NCBI RefSeq assembly: GCF_000702825.1
Contig: NZ_JNKF01000010.1
Location: 434,001-498,000, forward strand
Direction of reading: 5' to 3'
DNA: 64,000 bases
Source of the DNA: Prevotella sp. P6B1
GTDB lineage: Bacteria > Bacteroidota > Bacteroidia > Bacteroidales > Bacteroidaceae
The stretch's first letter is position 1, and each line of letters opens with the position of its first letter. Below are positions 16,710-25,376 of this stretch, in pieces. The position numbers were made by a program, and so were the translations under genes. The notes beneath the pieces were generated by a model. The model was given only the letters and a program-made list of their open reading frames with translations. It had not been told where the DNA came from and searched no databases.

Positions 16710-19061
16710 ATGAAGAGTTATTTCCGATTCCTCTCACGCAACAAGCTCTACACATTAATCAATGTGGTAGGGCTTGTAGTGTCGTTGATGTTTATCATCC
16801 TGCTGGGCGACTACACCTGGCGCCAGTTTACGATCGACTCGTGGCATCAGCAGGCCGAACGAATCGTTCTGGTAGGTAGTCAGGACAACTTCTTTATGTG
16901 GCCACAGGCTGGTGGCGATATCAAGGCCATGTGTCCTGAAGTGGAGCAGTCGTGTGCCGTGATGAGCCAGAGTGGAAAGATAAAATATGGCGAAAGGGTG
17001 ATAGAAGATGGCGACGACAAGAGCAGTATCCTGTTGGTTGATTCTTCTTTCTTCAACATCTTCGACTATGAGTTGACGCAGGGTAACAAGCGTTATGCAC
17101 TTGATAAGCCTGATAAATGTGTGATCACCGAGCGACTGGCCAAGCGCTTGTTTGGCGATAAGAACCCTATGGGTGAGTCGATTCAGATTACTGGCGAACG
17201 CCATGTGCGTATCGGAAATGATGATCCTTACGATAGTACGCTGGTATATACCGTTAGTGCGATAGCCAAGGACTTTGATCATACGGTACTGCCCAACGAA
17301 ACGCAGATTATCGTGAACATGCAGCGCTATCCACAGGTGATGGGCTACAAGCTCGAGAACTATACGATGGCCTATGGTCCCCATGGTTATAGCAAGGTGT
17401 TCCTGATGCTGCAATCAGGCACCAGCCTCGACAGCAAGAAAGCTGTTGTCGCCGATTATCTGGCCAAGAATTACTATGGTAAGTGGGAGGCAGAGAACCT
17501 GACCTTTACACCACTCAAGGATATCATGTTTGCCCCACAGAACAATGGCACAGGTATGCTGAAAGGCGATAAGACGCGACTCCACATCCTGCTTGCAGCT
17601 GTGTTGGCCATCCTGTTCTTTGCCATCAGCAACTATATCAACCTGACGGTTGCCAATACGGGTTTCCGTGCCAAGGAGATGGCCACCCGTAAACTCTTCG
17701 GCAGTAGTCAGAAGGATATCTCGCTGAAGTTGATTGCCGAATCAACCCTGATGGTGGCCGTATCGTTTGCCATCGGTCTGGCTTTAGCCTTTGCCTTGCA
17801 GGATGAGGCTATCGATTTGTTTAAGGGTAAGATCGACCTTGCTGGCGACATCAGTCTGGGCACCGTTAGTGTCAGCATCGCTTTCATCCTGTTGGTGGGT
17901 ATCATCTCAGGTATCATGCCTTCGTGGCAGATTTCTCGTTTCCAGCCCATCGACATCGTGAAAGGTAGTTTCCGTTTCCGTTCCAAGATGGTGCTGGGTA
18001 AGATCTTTATCATTCTGCAGAATGTAGTTACGGTAGTGATGCTTACTTCGGCGCTTGTTATCTGGTTGCAACTCAATCACCTGATCCATGCCCCGCTGGG
18101 CTACAACACCGAGAATCTGTTTGTTATTAACGCCCCTGATGGGAAAGACCAAACAGTGAGAAACCTCTTGGAAAAGATGCCTTTTGTGGAGAAAATAGGT
18201 AGATTCGAGAAAACCTCGCTGGCTACTGGTACCTGTAGCATGCAAAGTGTGACGCGCAACGATAAAGTCATCACTCTCTTCTTGTTAGACCTTGACAAAA
18301 CGGCCTACGATCTTTATGGCTTGAAAAAGAAGAAAGACTATGGACAGACCAGCGACGGCTACTATCTGACGGAGGAGGCTATGCGCCAGATGGAATATAC
18401 CGACACCACCACACAGACTGTTTGGAATAAACCTATCGCTGGTGTGCTTAACGATATCCATCGTATCAATGTGTTGCAAGGTGTGGAGCCTTTTGTCATC
18501 CAATTCAAGGATTCGTTCAACTATCCTTCGTACTTGGTGAAGACCAATGGCGACAAGCAAGCCAAGGCGGCATTCCTCAACATGATGAGGGAACAAGGGG
18601 TGCCTGAGGCTGATCTTGAGTGGAATGTGCAGTCGCTCGAGGAGAGTATAGCCGAAACCTTCGCCGATCAAAAGAATACGCTCAAGATTATCTCGCTCTT
18701 TACCATTGTGGCTATCGTCATCTCTGTATTGGGCTTCATTGGTATGTCGCTCTTCTTTATCCGTCAGCGACAGAAGGAGATTGGTATCCGAAAGATTATG
18801 GGCTCTACCTCGCACGAGGTGATGACGCTTATGCTGCGCACGTTCTGTGCACCATTGCTGGTATCGTTTGTCATCGCTATCCCGCTGTCGTGGTACGTGA
18901 TGACCGACTGGTTGAGCAACTTCAGTTACCGCATCAACCTGAGTGCTTGGATATTCGCTGTTACCTGTGCTTTTGCCCTGCTGGTAGCTGTACTCTCGGT
19001 TAGCATCCAGATTATCAAAGCCGTGCGTACCAACCCGGTGGAGAGTATTAAAACCGAGTAA
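16710..19061 (+). CDS. MacB/FtsX-type ABC transporter permease (3 of 4)
   Basis: A 783-residue paralogue of the permease at 13610, with the same helix layout, the RAKEMATRKLFGSS middle loop and the C-terminal RQKEIGIRKIMGSTS loop. The N-terminal 40 residues and the middle membrane block are the parts most like its neighbour; the second periplasmic domain is far more divergent (for example MQSVTRNDKVITLF against the matching part of copy 2). This pattern suggests that the membrane core is held constant while the periplasmic part has diversified for partners or substrates. It is transcribed with the DUF3836 gene. The third operator copy begins 12 bp after its stop. Confidence 0.88.
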   Translation: MKSYFRFLSRNKLYTLINVVGLVVSLMFIILLGDYTWRQFTIDSWHQQAERIVLVGSQDNFFMWPQAGGDIKAMCPEVEQSCAVMSQSGKIKYGERVIEDGDDKSSILLVDSSFFNIFDYELTQGNKRYALDKPDKCVITERLAKRLFGDKNPMGESIQITGERHVRIGNDDPYDSTLVYTVSAIAKDFDHTVLPNETQIIVNMQRYPQVMGYKLENYTMAYGPHGYSKVFLMLQSGTSLDSKKAVVADYLAKNYYGKWEAENLTFTPLKDIMFAPQNNGTGMLKGDKTRLHILLAAVLAILFFAISNYINLTVANTGFRAKEMATRKLFGSSQKDISLKLIAESTLMVAVSFAIGLALAFALQDEAIDLFKGKIDLAGDISLGTVSVSIAFILLVGIISGIMPSWQISRFQPIDIVKGSFRFRSKMVLGKIFIILQNVVTVVMLTSALVIWLQLNHLIHAPLGYNTENLFVINAPDGKDQTVRNLLEKMPFVEKIGRFEKTSLATGTCSMQSVTRNDKVITLFLLDLDKTAYDLYGLKKKKDYGQTSDGYYLTEEAMRQMEYTDTTTQTVWNKPIAGVLNDIHRINVLQGVEPFVIQFKDSFNYPSYLVKTNGDKQAKAAFLNMMREQGVPEADLEWNVQSLEESIAETFADQKNTLKIISLFTIVAIVISVLGFIGMSLFFIRQRQKEIGIRKIMGSTSHEVMTLMLRTFCAPLLVSFVIAIPLSWYVMTDWLSNFSYRINLSAWIFAVTCAFALLVAVLSVSIQIIKAVRTNPVESIKTE

Positions 19062-19073
19062 CAGATGGTAAGT

Positions 19074-19169
19074 GTATAAAAATCATACAGTGAACCGTAT
19101 AATGTTTAGACATACCGCCTTTAGGGCTTGCAAAAATCTTGCAGATATAGGTTAATAGCCGTATCTTTG
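19074..19169 (+). promoter_or_regulatory. Efflux-regulon operator and promoter, copy 3 (permease 4 and ATPase)
   Basis: Left arm GTATAAAAATCATACA (19074-19089), 6-bp centre, right arm CGTATAATGTTTAGAC (19096-19111), 27 bp, TTG (19139-19141), 20 bp, TATCTTTG (19162-19169). The spacing is the same to the base as in the other two copies. Confidence 0.72.
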
Positions 19170-19190
19170 CAGCGTAAACATCAACAAATA

Positions 19191-21548
19191 ATGAATATGA
19201 ACGTTATCAAATCTCTCAATCAGCGTGGTCAGCACAACTGGATTAAGATCCTTTGTCTGGCTGTTGGTCTGGCTACTGGAATAGTATTAATAGGTAAGGC
19301 TGGTTTCGAACAGTCGTGGGATAAGGACTTTGATACGAGCGACCGCATCTATGTGCTTTACGAGGATGTGATTCGCGATGGCGAATACCAGCATTACTCA
19401 CAAACATCGGGTGCTATCGCTCACGGCTTGAAGCGCTACTGCCCGCAGGTTGAGGCCGCTACCCGCTATACAGGCTTTGGCTGGGACCTGCCACTGGTTA
19501 CCGAAGACGATAAGCGCATACGTACCAATTTCTTCTTTACCGATAGCTGTTTCTTCGATGTGTTTCCCTACCGTATTCTGGCAGGTAATCCAAAGAAAAC
19601 GCTCAGTCAGCCCAACTACTGCATGATTCCGCAGTCGATAGCCGAGAAACTGGGTGGCGACGTGATTGGTAAGAAGGTGTATTATAATAAGCGTGGCAAT
19701 CTGGCACTCACTATTGGCGGTATCTACGAGGATATCCCCCTGAATACCCGACTGCACGATTTGGAGGTGCTGGTATCGATGCCTACACTGCCCCAGATAA
19801 CCTGGGATGGTCGCGACAACTGGGTGGGTAACGACCGCTACTTCGGCTATGTGCGCCTGGCTAAGGGTATCACCCCCGACGACCTGAAACCGCAAATAAA
19901 GAAGATGCGCCATGATAACCTGCCTGCCGACGAACTGAAGAAGGCCGGTGTGGATCTCGACTACTCGCTGCGCCCGTTGGCCGACTATCACACGCAGGAC
20001 GATGCTACACGCCGAATGATTTGGATTATCTCGTTGCTGGCCATGGTGCTGATTGGCTGTGCGGTGATGAACTATCTGTTGCTGGTGGTTGGTGGCATCA
20101 GTCGCCGAGCTCGCGAGATGGCTGTACACCGTTGCTATGGTGCCGAGGCACGTAACATCTACGGACGCGTGATGATCGAGAGCGTGCTGCACCTGCTGTT
20201 ATCGCTGGCACTGGCCGCAGGCTTGTTGTTCATCTTCCAGGATACGATCCAGGAGCTTACGGGCACACCACTACCGGTCATCCTTACCACAGGTCATAAC
20301 ATCTGGTTCATCGCCCTCACTTGTCTGGTGGTGTTGGTCATCACTGGTCTGGTTCCTGGTTGGGCTTATACCCACATCCCCATGACTGCCGCCTTTAAGC
20401 ATTACAATCATTCTCACCGTGTGTGGAAGATGCTGTTGTTAGGTTTGCAGTTTGCTTCGGCCACCTTCCTCTTTGTGTTGTTGCTGGTGGTAGGTCGCCA
20501 GTATCAGCTGATGGTGAACGACAATCCTGGCTACGACTATTCTACTCTGGCTGATATCAATACCGACGAACTCTCGTTGGCACAGACACGATTGGTGGTT
20601 GATGAACTCAAGAAACTATCGGGTGTGAAAGGTGTTACTACATCTTATGCCTATCTGCCCGAAATGCAGAGTGGCGATAATATCTTCCTGCCAGGCGATG
20701 ATAAAGAGTACATGAATGTGGCCGACCTCTTTGATGTGGGAGATGGCTATTTCGAGGTGATGGGCATTCCTGTGATTGCCGGTCGTAGCTTTACTGAGCA
20801 GACTGATACCATGCGCGAGGCAATGGTAAGCCGAAAGTTCGAGGAGCGTATGAAGCAACTGGCTGGCTGGGATCAGGCTGTAGGCAAGCAGGTAATCTGT
20901 ACATCATACGAAGGTCCTTACACCATCGTGGGCGTGTTCGACGATCCTCGTATTGGCAGTATCACTCATCCTGATAATCGTCCAAGTATCTGCTTCTATG
21001 ACCATAGAATGAGGTACACACATCATATTACTGTGCGTTTTCACGATATGGATGCACTCGATGCGGCTAACAAGCGGTTGCACGAACTGATCCCTGAGAG
21101 TCCTGAGGTTTCGCTCCGTCCCTATACCATGTTGATGACGCAGCTTTATACCGATGCGCAGCGTTTCCGCAGTACCGTGATGATTGGTGGAATGGTAGCT
21201 TTGATTATTGCCCTGATCGGACTGATTGGTTACCTGGCTGGTGAGATGGCTCGCCGACAGAAGGAGATTGCCATCCGTAAGGTGAACGGTGCCCATATCA
21301 TCGATGTTCTACAGCTCTTTATCCGCGACATTCTGCGCCTGGCTTTGCCTGCAGTGGTTATCGGAGCCATTGGTGGCTGGTATGTATCGCGCTTGTGGTT
21401 GGAGCAATTCAGCGAAAAGGCTGTCCTGTTGCCAGTACTCTTCGGTCTTTGTGCCCTGGCAGTAGTGGTGATTATCCTCTCGGTGGTTTGCATTGGCTGC
21501 TATCGTGTGGCCAGCAGCAATCCGGTAGATTATCTTAAGAACGAATAA
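19191..21548 (+). CDS. MacB/FtsX-type ABC transporter permease (4 of 4)
   Basis: A 785-residue permease, the most distant of the four. It keeps the layout (first helix near residues 16-34, middle loop RAREMAVHRCYGAEA, C-terminal loop RQKEIAIRKVNGAH, final motif VASSNPVDYLKNE). The start at 19191 is chosen because the -7 box ends at 19169 and the longer frame from 19128 would run through the promoter; 19197 is a second possible ATG. It is followed after 27 bp by the only ATPase of the cluster and is probably transcribed with it from the third operator-promoter. Confidence 0.87.
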   Translation: MNMNVIKSLNQRGQHNWIKILCLAVGLATGIVLIGKAGFEQSWDKDFDTSDRIYVLYEDVIRDGEYQHYSQTSGAIAHGLKRYCPQVEAATRYTGFGWDLPLVTEDDKRIRTNFFFTDSCFFDVFPYRILAGNPKKTLSQPNYCMIPQSIAEKLGGDVIGKKVYYNKRGNLALTIGGIYEDIPLNTRLHDLEVLVSMPTLPQITWDGRDNWVGNDRYFGYVRLAKGITPDDLKPQIKKMRHDNLPADELKKAGVDLDYSLRPLADYHTQDDATRRMIWIISLLAMVLIGCAVMNYLLLVVGGISRRAREMAVHRCYGAEARNIYGRVMIESVLHLLLSLALAAGLLFIFQDTIQELTGTPLPVILTTGHNIWFIALTCLVVLVITGLVPGWAYTHIPMTAAFKHYNHSHRVWKMLLLGLQFASATFLFVLLLVVGRQYQLMVNDNPGYDYSTLADINTDELSLAQTRLVVDELKKLSGVKGVTTSYAYLPEMQSGDNIFLPGDDKEYMNVADLFDVGDGYFEVMGIPVIAGRSFTEQTDTMREAMVSRKFEERMKQLAGWDQAVGKQVICTSYEGPYTIVGVFDDPRIGSITHPDNRPSICFYDHRMRYTHHITVRFHDMDALDAANKRLHELIPESPEVSLRPYTMLMTQLYTDAQRFRSTVMIGGMVALIIALIGLIGYLAGEMARRQKEIAIRKVNGAHIIDVLQLFIRDILRLALPAVVIGAIGGWYVSRLWLEQFSEKAVLLPVLFGLCALAVVVIILSVVCIGCYRVASSNPVDYLKNE

Positions 21549-21575
21549 ATAGTAAATCTTTAAATAATAAAACTT

Positions 21576-22250
21576 ATGATTAAGTTAGAAAACATTCAGA
21601 AGGTGTTCCGTACCGAAGAGGTGGAGACCGTTGCATTGGGCGGTGTATCGCTCGAAGTAAAGAAAGGCGAGTTCGTGGCCATCATGGGTCCATCGGGCTG
21701 TGGTAAATCAACCTTGCTTAACATTCTGGGCTTGCTCGATAATCCTACCAGCGGCCAGTATCTGCTGGATGGTCAGAATGTGGGCTCGCTCAAGGAAAGT
21801 CAGCGCACCAAGGTTCGCAAGGGCCAGATTGGTTTTGTGTTCCAGAGCTTTAACCTGATTGATGAATTGAATGTTGAAGAGAATGTAGAACTGCCTCTCA
21901 CTTATCTGGGTGTGCCCAAGAAGGAGCGTAAGGCAAGGGTAGAGGAGGTATTGCGCCGTATGGCTATCAGTCATCGTGCCCACCACTTCCCTCAGCAGCT
22001 TTCTGGAGGTCAGCAGCAGCGTGTAGCTATTGCTCGTGCCGTTGTGATGAATCCTAAGATTATCCTCGCCGACGAGCCCACAGGTAACCTCGATTCAAAG
22101 AACGGACTTGAGGTGATGCAGCTGCTTACCCAACTGAATCAGGAAGGCACCACCGTGGTGATGGTGACCCACTCGGAGCGTGATGCCGGTTATGCCCAGC
22201 GCACCATCAACTTGCTCGATGGTCAGGTTGTGCCCGAGGTAACACTCTAA
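21576..22250 (+). CDS. LolD/MacB-type ABC transporter ATP-binding protein
   Basis: A 224-residue ATPase with Walker [11 protein letters not shown]-loop [16 protein letters not shown], signature [15 protein letters not shown], Walker [13 protein letters not shown] and H-loop [11 protein letters not shown]. The length and the short C-terminus are those of LolD/MacB-class proteins, which drive mechanotransmission through FtsX-fold permeases and do not move substrates across the inner membrane. It must serve all four permeases of the cluster unless another ATPase acts in trans. Its stop overlaps the convergent LytTR gene by 4 bp. Confidence 0.92.
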   Translation: MIKLENIQKVFRTEEVETVALGGVSLEVKKGEFVAIMGPSGCGKSTLLNILGLLDNPTSGQYLLDGQNVGSLKESQRTKVRKGQIGFVFQSFNLIDELNVEENVELPLTYLGVPKKERKARVEEVLRRMAISHRAHHFPQQLSGGQQQRVAIARAVVMNPKIILADEPTGNLDSKNGLEVMQLLTQLNQEGTTVVMVTHSERDAGYAQRTINLLDGQVVPEVTL

Positions 22251-23113
22251 GAAAGAGCCTCTTTTACGCCTTGCATATTGCTACGCGATACCGGTATAGC
22301 ATCGTTAGTATGCTTCATGATAAGTTGCATGGCGTGTGAGTTAGAGATAATCTGCTCTACTTGAGCCAGATTTACTAAGAATGCGCGATGGCAGCGTACA
22401 ATCATGGGATAGGCTTTCAGATCGTCCTCCATCTGTTTGGAAGTGGCACGTAGCATATCAGTGTGTACCTCACCATCGCGCATATAGCATACCTTTACGT
22501 AGTTGCCAACAGCCTCGATATATTGCAGGTTGGCAATGTTGAGTTCAATCGTATCGTTGGTATTGCCAGAAAGTGTTATGGTATCAGGGGCTTTTGTTTC
22601 GTTGCTGGGTTGTGGTGCTGATGCTGTAATTTTTTTCAGCTGCTCGTTAAGCAGGCGCATTTCTTCTAGCTCAACAGCCAGATACTTGCTGCGGAACTTA
22701 AAGCGCCAGTACAGTCCGATGGTAAACGAGCAGAAAGCGATAATCAGGAGCGTTTCGATGTAGTTAATCACCGAAAGCTGGTTGCCCGCCACGTATTCGT
22801 TGATTACAAAGTGGCGATACAAGCAGATAGCCAGCGATACTAGCGGGGTGTTGATCAACTGGAAATATAGGTTTCGACGGATAATATAGCCAATGCCTTT
22901 CTTAAACGATCGCGGCATGCGAACAATATACTTCAGAATCAAATCGGCGATGATACAAACAGCTACGCCGATTGTCCAGATGGCCAGCAAATGGATATAG
23001 GCCTGCCACTGCCAGGTGTCGAGTCCGAATGGCTTAAAAACTGCCAGTGCAACGGCTACAAAGGATACACTGGTTATGCGGGTCATCATTGTTTCTTTGC
23101 GTCCTTCTTTCAT
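22247..23113 (-). CDS. Membrane-bound LytTR transcription regulator
   Basis: A 288-residue one-component regulator. About four membrane helices (residues 14-33, 40-62, 84-103 and 117-135) are followed by a short coiled coil (LAVELEEMRLLNEQLKK) and a C-terminal LytTR DNA-binding domain (about 187-287) with NLQYIEAVGNYVKV, MLRATSKQMEDDL, MIVRCHRAFLVN and IPVSRSNMQGVKE. No receiver domain is present, so it would sense through the membrane. The LytTR domain is very close to that of the protein at 58837, so both should read the same operator. It starts 1 bp after the stop of the flavodoxin-like gene, forming a tight operon whose promoter faces the TCACA/TCCC operator at 23761. Confidence 0.88.
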   Translation of the reverse strand: MKEGRKETMMTRITSVSFVAVALAVFKPFGLDTWQWQAYIHLLAIWTIGVAVCIIADLILKYIVRMPRSFKKGIGYIIRRNLYFQLINTPLVSLAICLYRHFVINEYVAGNQLSVINYIETLLIIAFCSFTIGLYWRFKFRSKYLAVELEEMRLLNEQLKKITASAPQPSNETKAPDTITLSGNTNDTIELNIANLQYIEAVGNYVKVCYMRDGEVHTDMLRATSKQMEDDLKAYPMIVRCHRAFLVNLAQVEQIISNSHAMQLIMKHTNDAIPVSRSNMQGVKEALS

Positions 23114-23114
23114 C

Positions 23115-23684
23115 TTAAATCCGGTCTATGGCTTTTCTACACTTCAGTTTGTCTTTCTCGGTAAGTTGGGGATGCATGGCTGTGCCACCACGTTCGATGG
23201 TGCTTACAATCTTGAAACCTGCATAGCGGGCAATCTCGCGCATGGAACGGATGGCGCCACGCGACTGCTTGAACAATATGTTCCAAGGCCAGGGTGTGGT
23301 GCAGGTGCTGATAAGAATACACTTTTTACCTTTCATTAGTGGCTCTGGAAAGCGGTTCGTATCGCGCATCATGCCATAAACCTGACGGTCGAACATCAGT
23401 TTCATCTGTCCGGGTATGTTCCCCCAGTAGCATGGTGCGCCCATAATAATGGCATCGGCCTGCTGCATCATCCTCAACACTCGCTGCGAATCGTCCTCAG
23501 CCAGTACACACTTCTGCTTTGTTCTGCAGGCCATACAACCAGTACAAGGCTTCACGGTCAGGTTGTTGGTATGTACCATTTCCACCGTGTCGCCTCGCTT
23601 CTCGGCCTCTTCGCTCATCATAGCGAGCATCTGCGAAATGAGTCCATTCTTTCGTGGGCTACCGTTTATGATCAGAATATTCAT
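23115..23684 (-). CDS. NADPH-dependent FMN reductase / iron-sulfur flavoprotein-like (flavodoxin family)
   Basis: A 189-residue flavodoxin-fold protein. The N-terminal INGSPRKNGLISQML is the FMN phosphate loop, CTGCMACRTKQKC is the Cys-rich segment seen in iron-sulfur flavoproteins and multimeric flavodoxins, and MGAPCYWGNIPGQMKLMFDR is the isoalloxazine-binding loop. The fold suggests a cytoplasmic redox enzyme reducing quinones, metals or another small acceptor; the substrate cannot be told from sequence. It is directly followed by a LytTR regulator in the same operon, which suggests it is part of the response that the regulator controls, or that its redox state feeds the regulator. Confidence 0.82.
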   Translation of the reverse strand: MNILIINGSPRKNGLISQMLAMMSEEAEKRGDTVEMVHTNNLTVKPCTGCMACRTKQKCVLAEDDSQRVLRMMQQADAIIMGAPCYWGNIPGQMKLMFDRQVYGMMRDTNRFPEPLMKGKKCILISTCTTPWPWNILFKQSRGAIRSMREIARYAGFKIVSTIERGGTAMHPQLTEKDKLKCRKAIDRI

Positions 23685-23721
23685 TCCCTTTTCAATCCTT
23701 TACCATTACAATAAAACGCTG

Positions 23722-23753
23722 CGAAGATACATATATTTGCCGAAACAACCAAA
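23722..23753 (-). promoter_or_regulatory. Promoter of the flavodoxin-LytTR operon
   Basis: On the minus strand, TTTG (complement of 23750-23753), a 20-bp spacer and TATCTTCG (complement of 23722-23729, one mismatch to TAnnTTTG). Its -33 box is 11 bp from the TCACA of the divergent LytTR-type operator, the same distance as in the region upstream of the second LytTR gene. Confidence 0.55.
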
Positions 23754-23755
23754 CC

Positions 23756-23821
23756 ATCCGTCACAAAAGTGTACCATTTGTCCCAGAAATTTGCATTGTA
23801 TGGTAATTCTATGTATTTTTG
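23756..23821 (+). promoter_or_regulatory. LytTR-type operator and promoter, copy A
   Basis: CATCCGTCACA (TCACA 23761-23765), 15 bp, TCCC (23781-23784), 6 bp, TTG (23791-23793), 20 bp, TATTTTTG (23814-23821). It drives the truncated PhzF gene and is divergent from the flavodoxin-LytTR operon. Confidence 0.7.
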
Positions 23822-23898
23822 CACCGTCAAAACCATTAAAAGGTAAATAATTAATAGTAACAATATGGATAATAAGGAAATGTATCTTCGACCATTCA

Positions 23899-24378
23899 GT
23901 GAAGCCGTCTGCTGATAGCATCGCAAAGGCATTAACTTTGCCTCAAGACACTATCCGTCAGGATTTGCCTATCCGCATGATTGATGCAGGATTACGCACC
24001 CTGCTGGTGCCGGTGAACGATCTGGAAACTGAGATTTCGGTCTTTCCTGACGAACAGCAACTCAAAGCGTTCTGCTTAAGCAATGATATCGACATCATCC
24101 TTGTTTTCTCCCAGCAAACAGCCAATGCTGATGCTTTTGCCCACACAAGGGTGTTCGCGCCTAAGTTCGGTTATCTGGAAGACCCTGCCACGGGTTCGGG
24201 CAATAGTGCCTTTGCTAACTATCTGCTGAGCGAAAACCTCTGGGATGGTCACCCCATCACCATCGAACAGGGTGGTAACGACCGTATTTTCAACTCAGTA
24301 AAGCTAAAGCATGTAAACGACCAGGTGCTCTTTGGTGGCAAGGCCACAGTTAGAATCGAAGGAAATTATTTATTGTGA
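23899..24378 (+). pseudogene. PhzF family protein, C-terminal half only (N-terminal domain lost)
   Basis: The frame encodes 159 residues that match only the second half of PhzF-type epimerase/isomerases, including the family motif DPATGSGNSAFANYLL and a closing GGKATVRIEGNYLL. Complete members are roughly 260-290 residues, and the N-terminal half with the catalytic Glu is absent. The expected ATG after the promoter is at 23865, but that frame stops after 16 codons (TGA at 23913-23915), and the PhzF frame has only a GTG at 23899. The simplest reading is an internal deletion that joined the original promoter and first codons to the 3' half out of frame. A functional short protein from the GTG cannot be excluded. 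It is convergent with the DUF1963 gene 14 bp away. Confidence 0.65.
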
Positions 24379-24392
24379 GCAGATCGGTCATT

Positions 24393-25025
24393 TCAAAGTG
24401 AAAAGAGATAGCAGGTTGTTTGCTGCCACAGGCGATTGAGTAGGTGTTGCGGAGTGATAAGAAAATATAGTTCGCCACAATCGTGGAACGTCAGATGCCA
24501 GTCGTCGTTCTCGTCAATCTGTAATAGCGAGAGCATGTCAGGCATGGTTTCGCGTACATCTTCAATGTATGGATATCCTAACAGGCGTAGACCGTCATCT
24601 GCTTCATCGCTAGGGGCGAAGGTGATGGATTCGGCAGCGCGGGTGGCTGTTGTGCCATCAGGATAGTAGAGATGATGGGTGTGTAGTTGGTCGCACGTTG
24701 GGCTATAGAGTACCTTGAAATAATCTGGGTTCCATTGCCCCATGCCAGGATAGACGGGACTGTCGATATCGCCGAGGAAATAGTCGAGCGCTGCAAAGAA
24801 ATAGAGCATGCCCTCGTGAGGCAATAGACCCTCTGGGTCGAGCATAGCTATATCGTTGCAACGAATCTGACAAACAAAGGTCAGTGGGTCGCTGTATGGC
24901 TCACCGTTCTCGTCGTTTATCGTCACTTCGGGCCAGTCTAAATCGTCTGGCATATCAGGTTCGCCCCACCATTTGCTTTGGCCGAAGAGGGACTTCTCTG
25001 CAGGATGTGTCTTGAGGCTAATCAT
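24393..25025 (-). CDS. DUF1963 (YwqG-like) family protein
   Basis: A protein of about 210 residues. SLFGQSKWWGEPDMP, FVCQIRCNDIAMLDPEGLLPHEGMLYFF and the late LLQIDENDDWHLTFHDCGELYFLI are the hallmark segments of DUF1963, a cytoplasmic family of unknown function that is often found in groups with other small proteins and sometimes with immunity-type genes. The start at 25025 (MISLK) overlaps the preceding gene by 8 bp; a start at 25049 is also possible and would overlap by 32 bp. It is the last gene of a five-gene minus-strand operon that begins at 28542. Confidence 0.8.
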   Translation of the reverse strand: MISLKTHPAEKSLFGQSKWWGEPDMPDDLDWPEVTINDENGEPYSDPLTFVCQIRCNDIAMLDPEGLLPHEGMLYFFAALDYFLGDIDSPVYPGMGQWNPDYFKVLYSPTCDQLHTHHLYYPDGTTATRAAESITFAPSDEADDGLRLLGYPYIEDVRETMPDMLSLLQIDENDDWHLTFHDCGELYFLITPQHLLNRLWQQTTCYLFSL

Positions 25026-25371
25026 ATGCGTCGTATCGTCCATCATCATCTATGTAATTGTCGTCATCTATCAGTCTGACGCAATGCAGAATCGTGCAGA
25101 TCACGCCGTAGTCTTCTGGACCAGAGCCTTCGCTGATCAGCACCTCTTCGCCCAGATGAACGCTGAACGTCTGACCGCCATATACTAAGTCGAGGCGCAG
25201 CTCATCGTAGTAGGTGATTTTAGGCGCAACTCTTGGGTCCCAATAGGGCAGGTGTTCGCCCGCTTTCAGTATGTTCGGATCGACATCGACTGTATCCCAC
25301 AGCTCCTTGAACATGAAGGCACCGCGGTCGCTATAGCTCTTGTAATTGACTATCTGACAGGTGGTAGGCAT
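25018..25371 (-). CDS. Small acidic protein of unknown function
   Basis: A 117-residue acidic protein that I do not recognise. It begins MPTTCQIVNYKSYSD, has a hydrophobic beta-strand-like middle (YYDELRLDLVYGGQTFSVHLGEEVLI) and ends with an Asp/Tyr-rich tail (DDDNYIDDDGRYDAYD). No signal peptide or membrane helix is seen. The start at 25371 is chosen because it lies 5 bp after the stop of the upstream TPR-like gene; a longer in-frame start would run into that gene. Its stop overlaps the DUF1963 start. The size, acidity and neighbours recall immunity-type proteins, but no toxin gene is near. Confidence 0.6.
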   Translation of the reverse strand: MPTTCQIVNYKSYSDRGAFMFKELWDTVDVDPNILKAGEHLPYWDPRVAPKITYYDELRLDLVYGGQTFSVHLGEEVLISEGSGPEDYGVICTILHCVRLIDDDNYIDDDGRYDAYD

Positions 25372-25376
25372 AGGTA

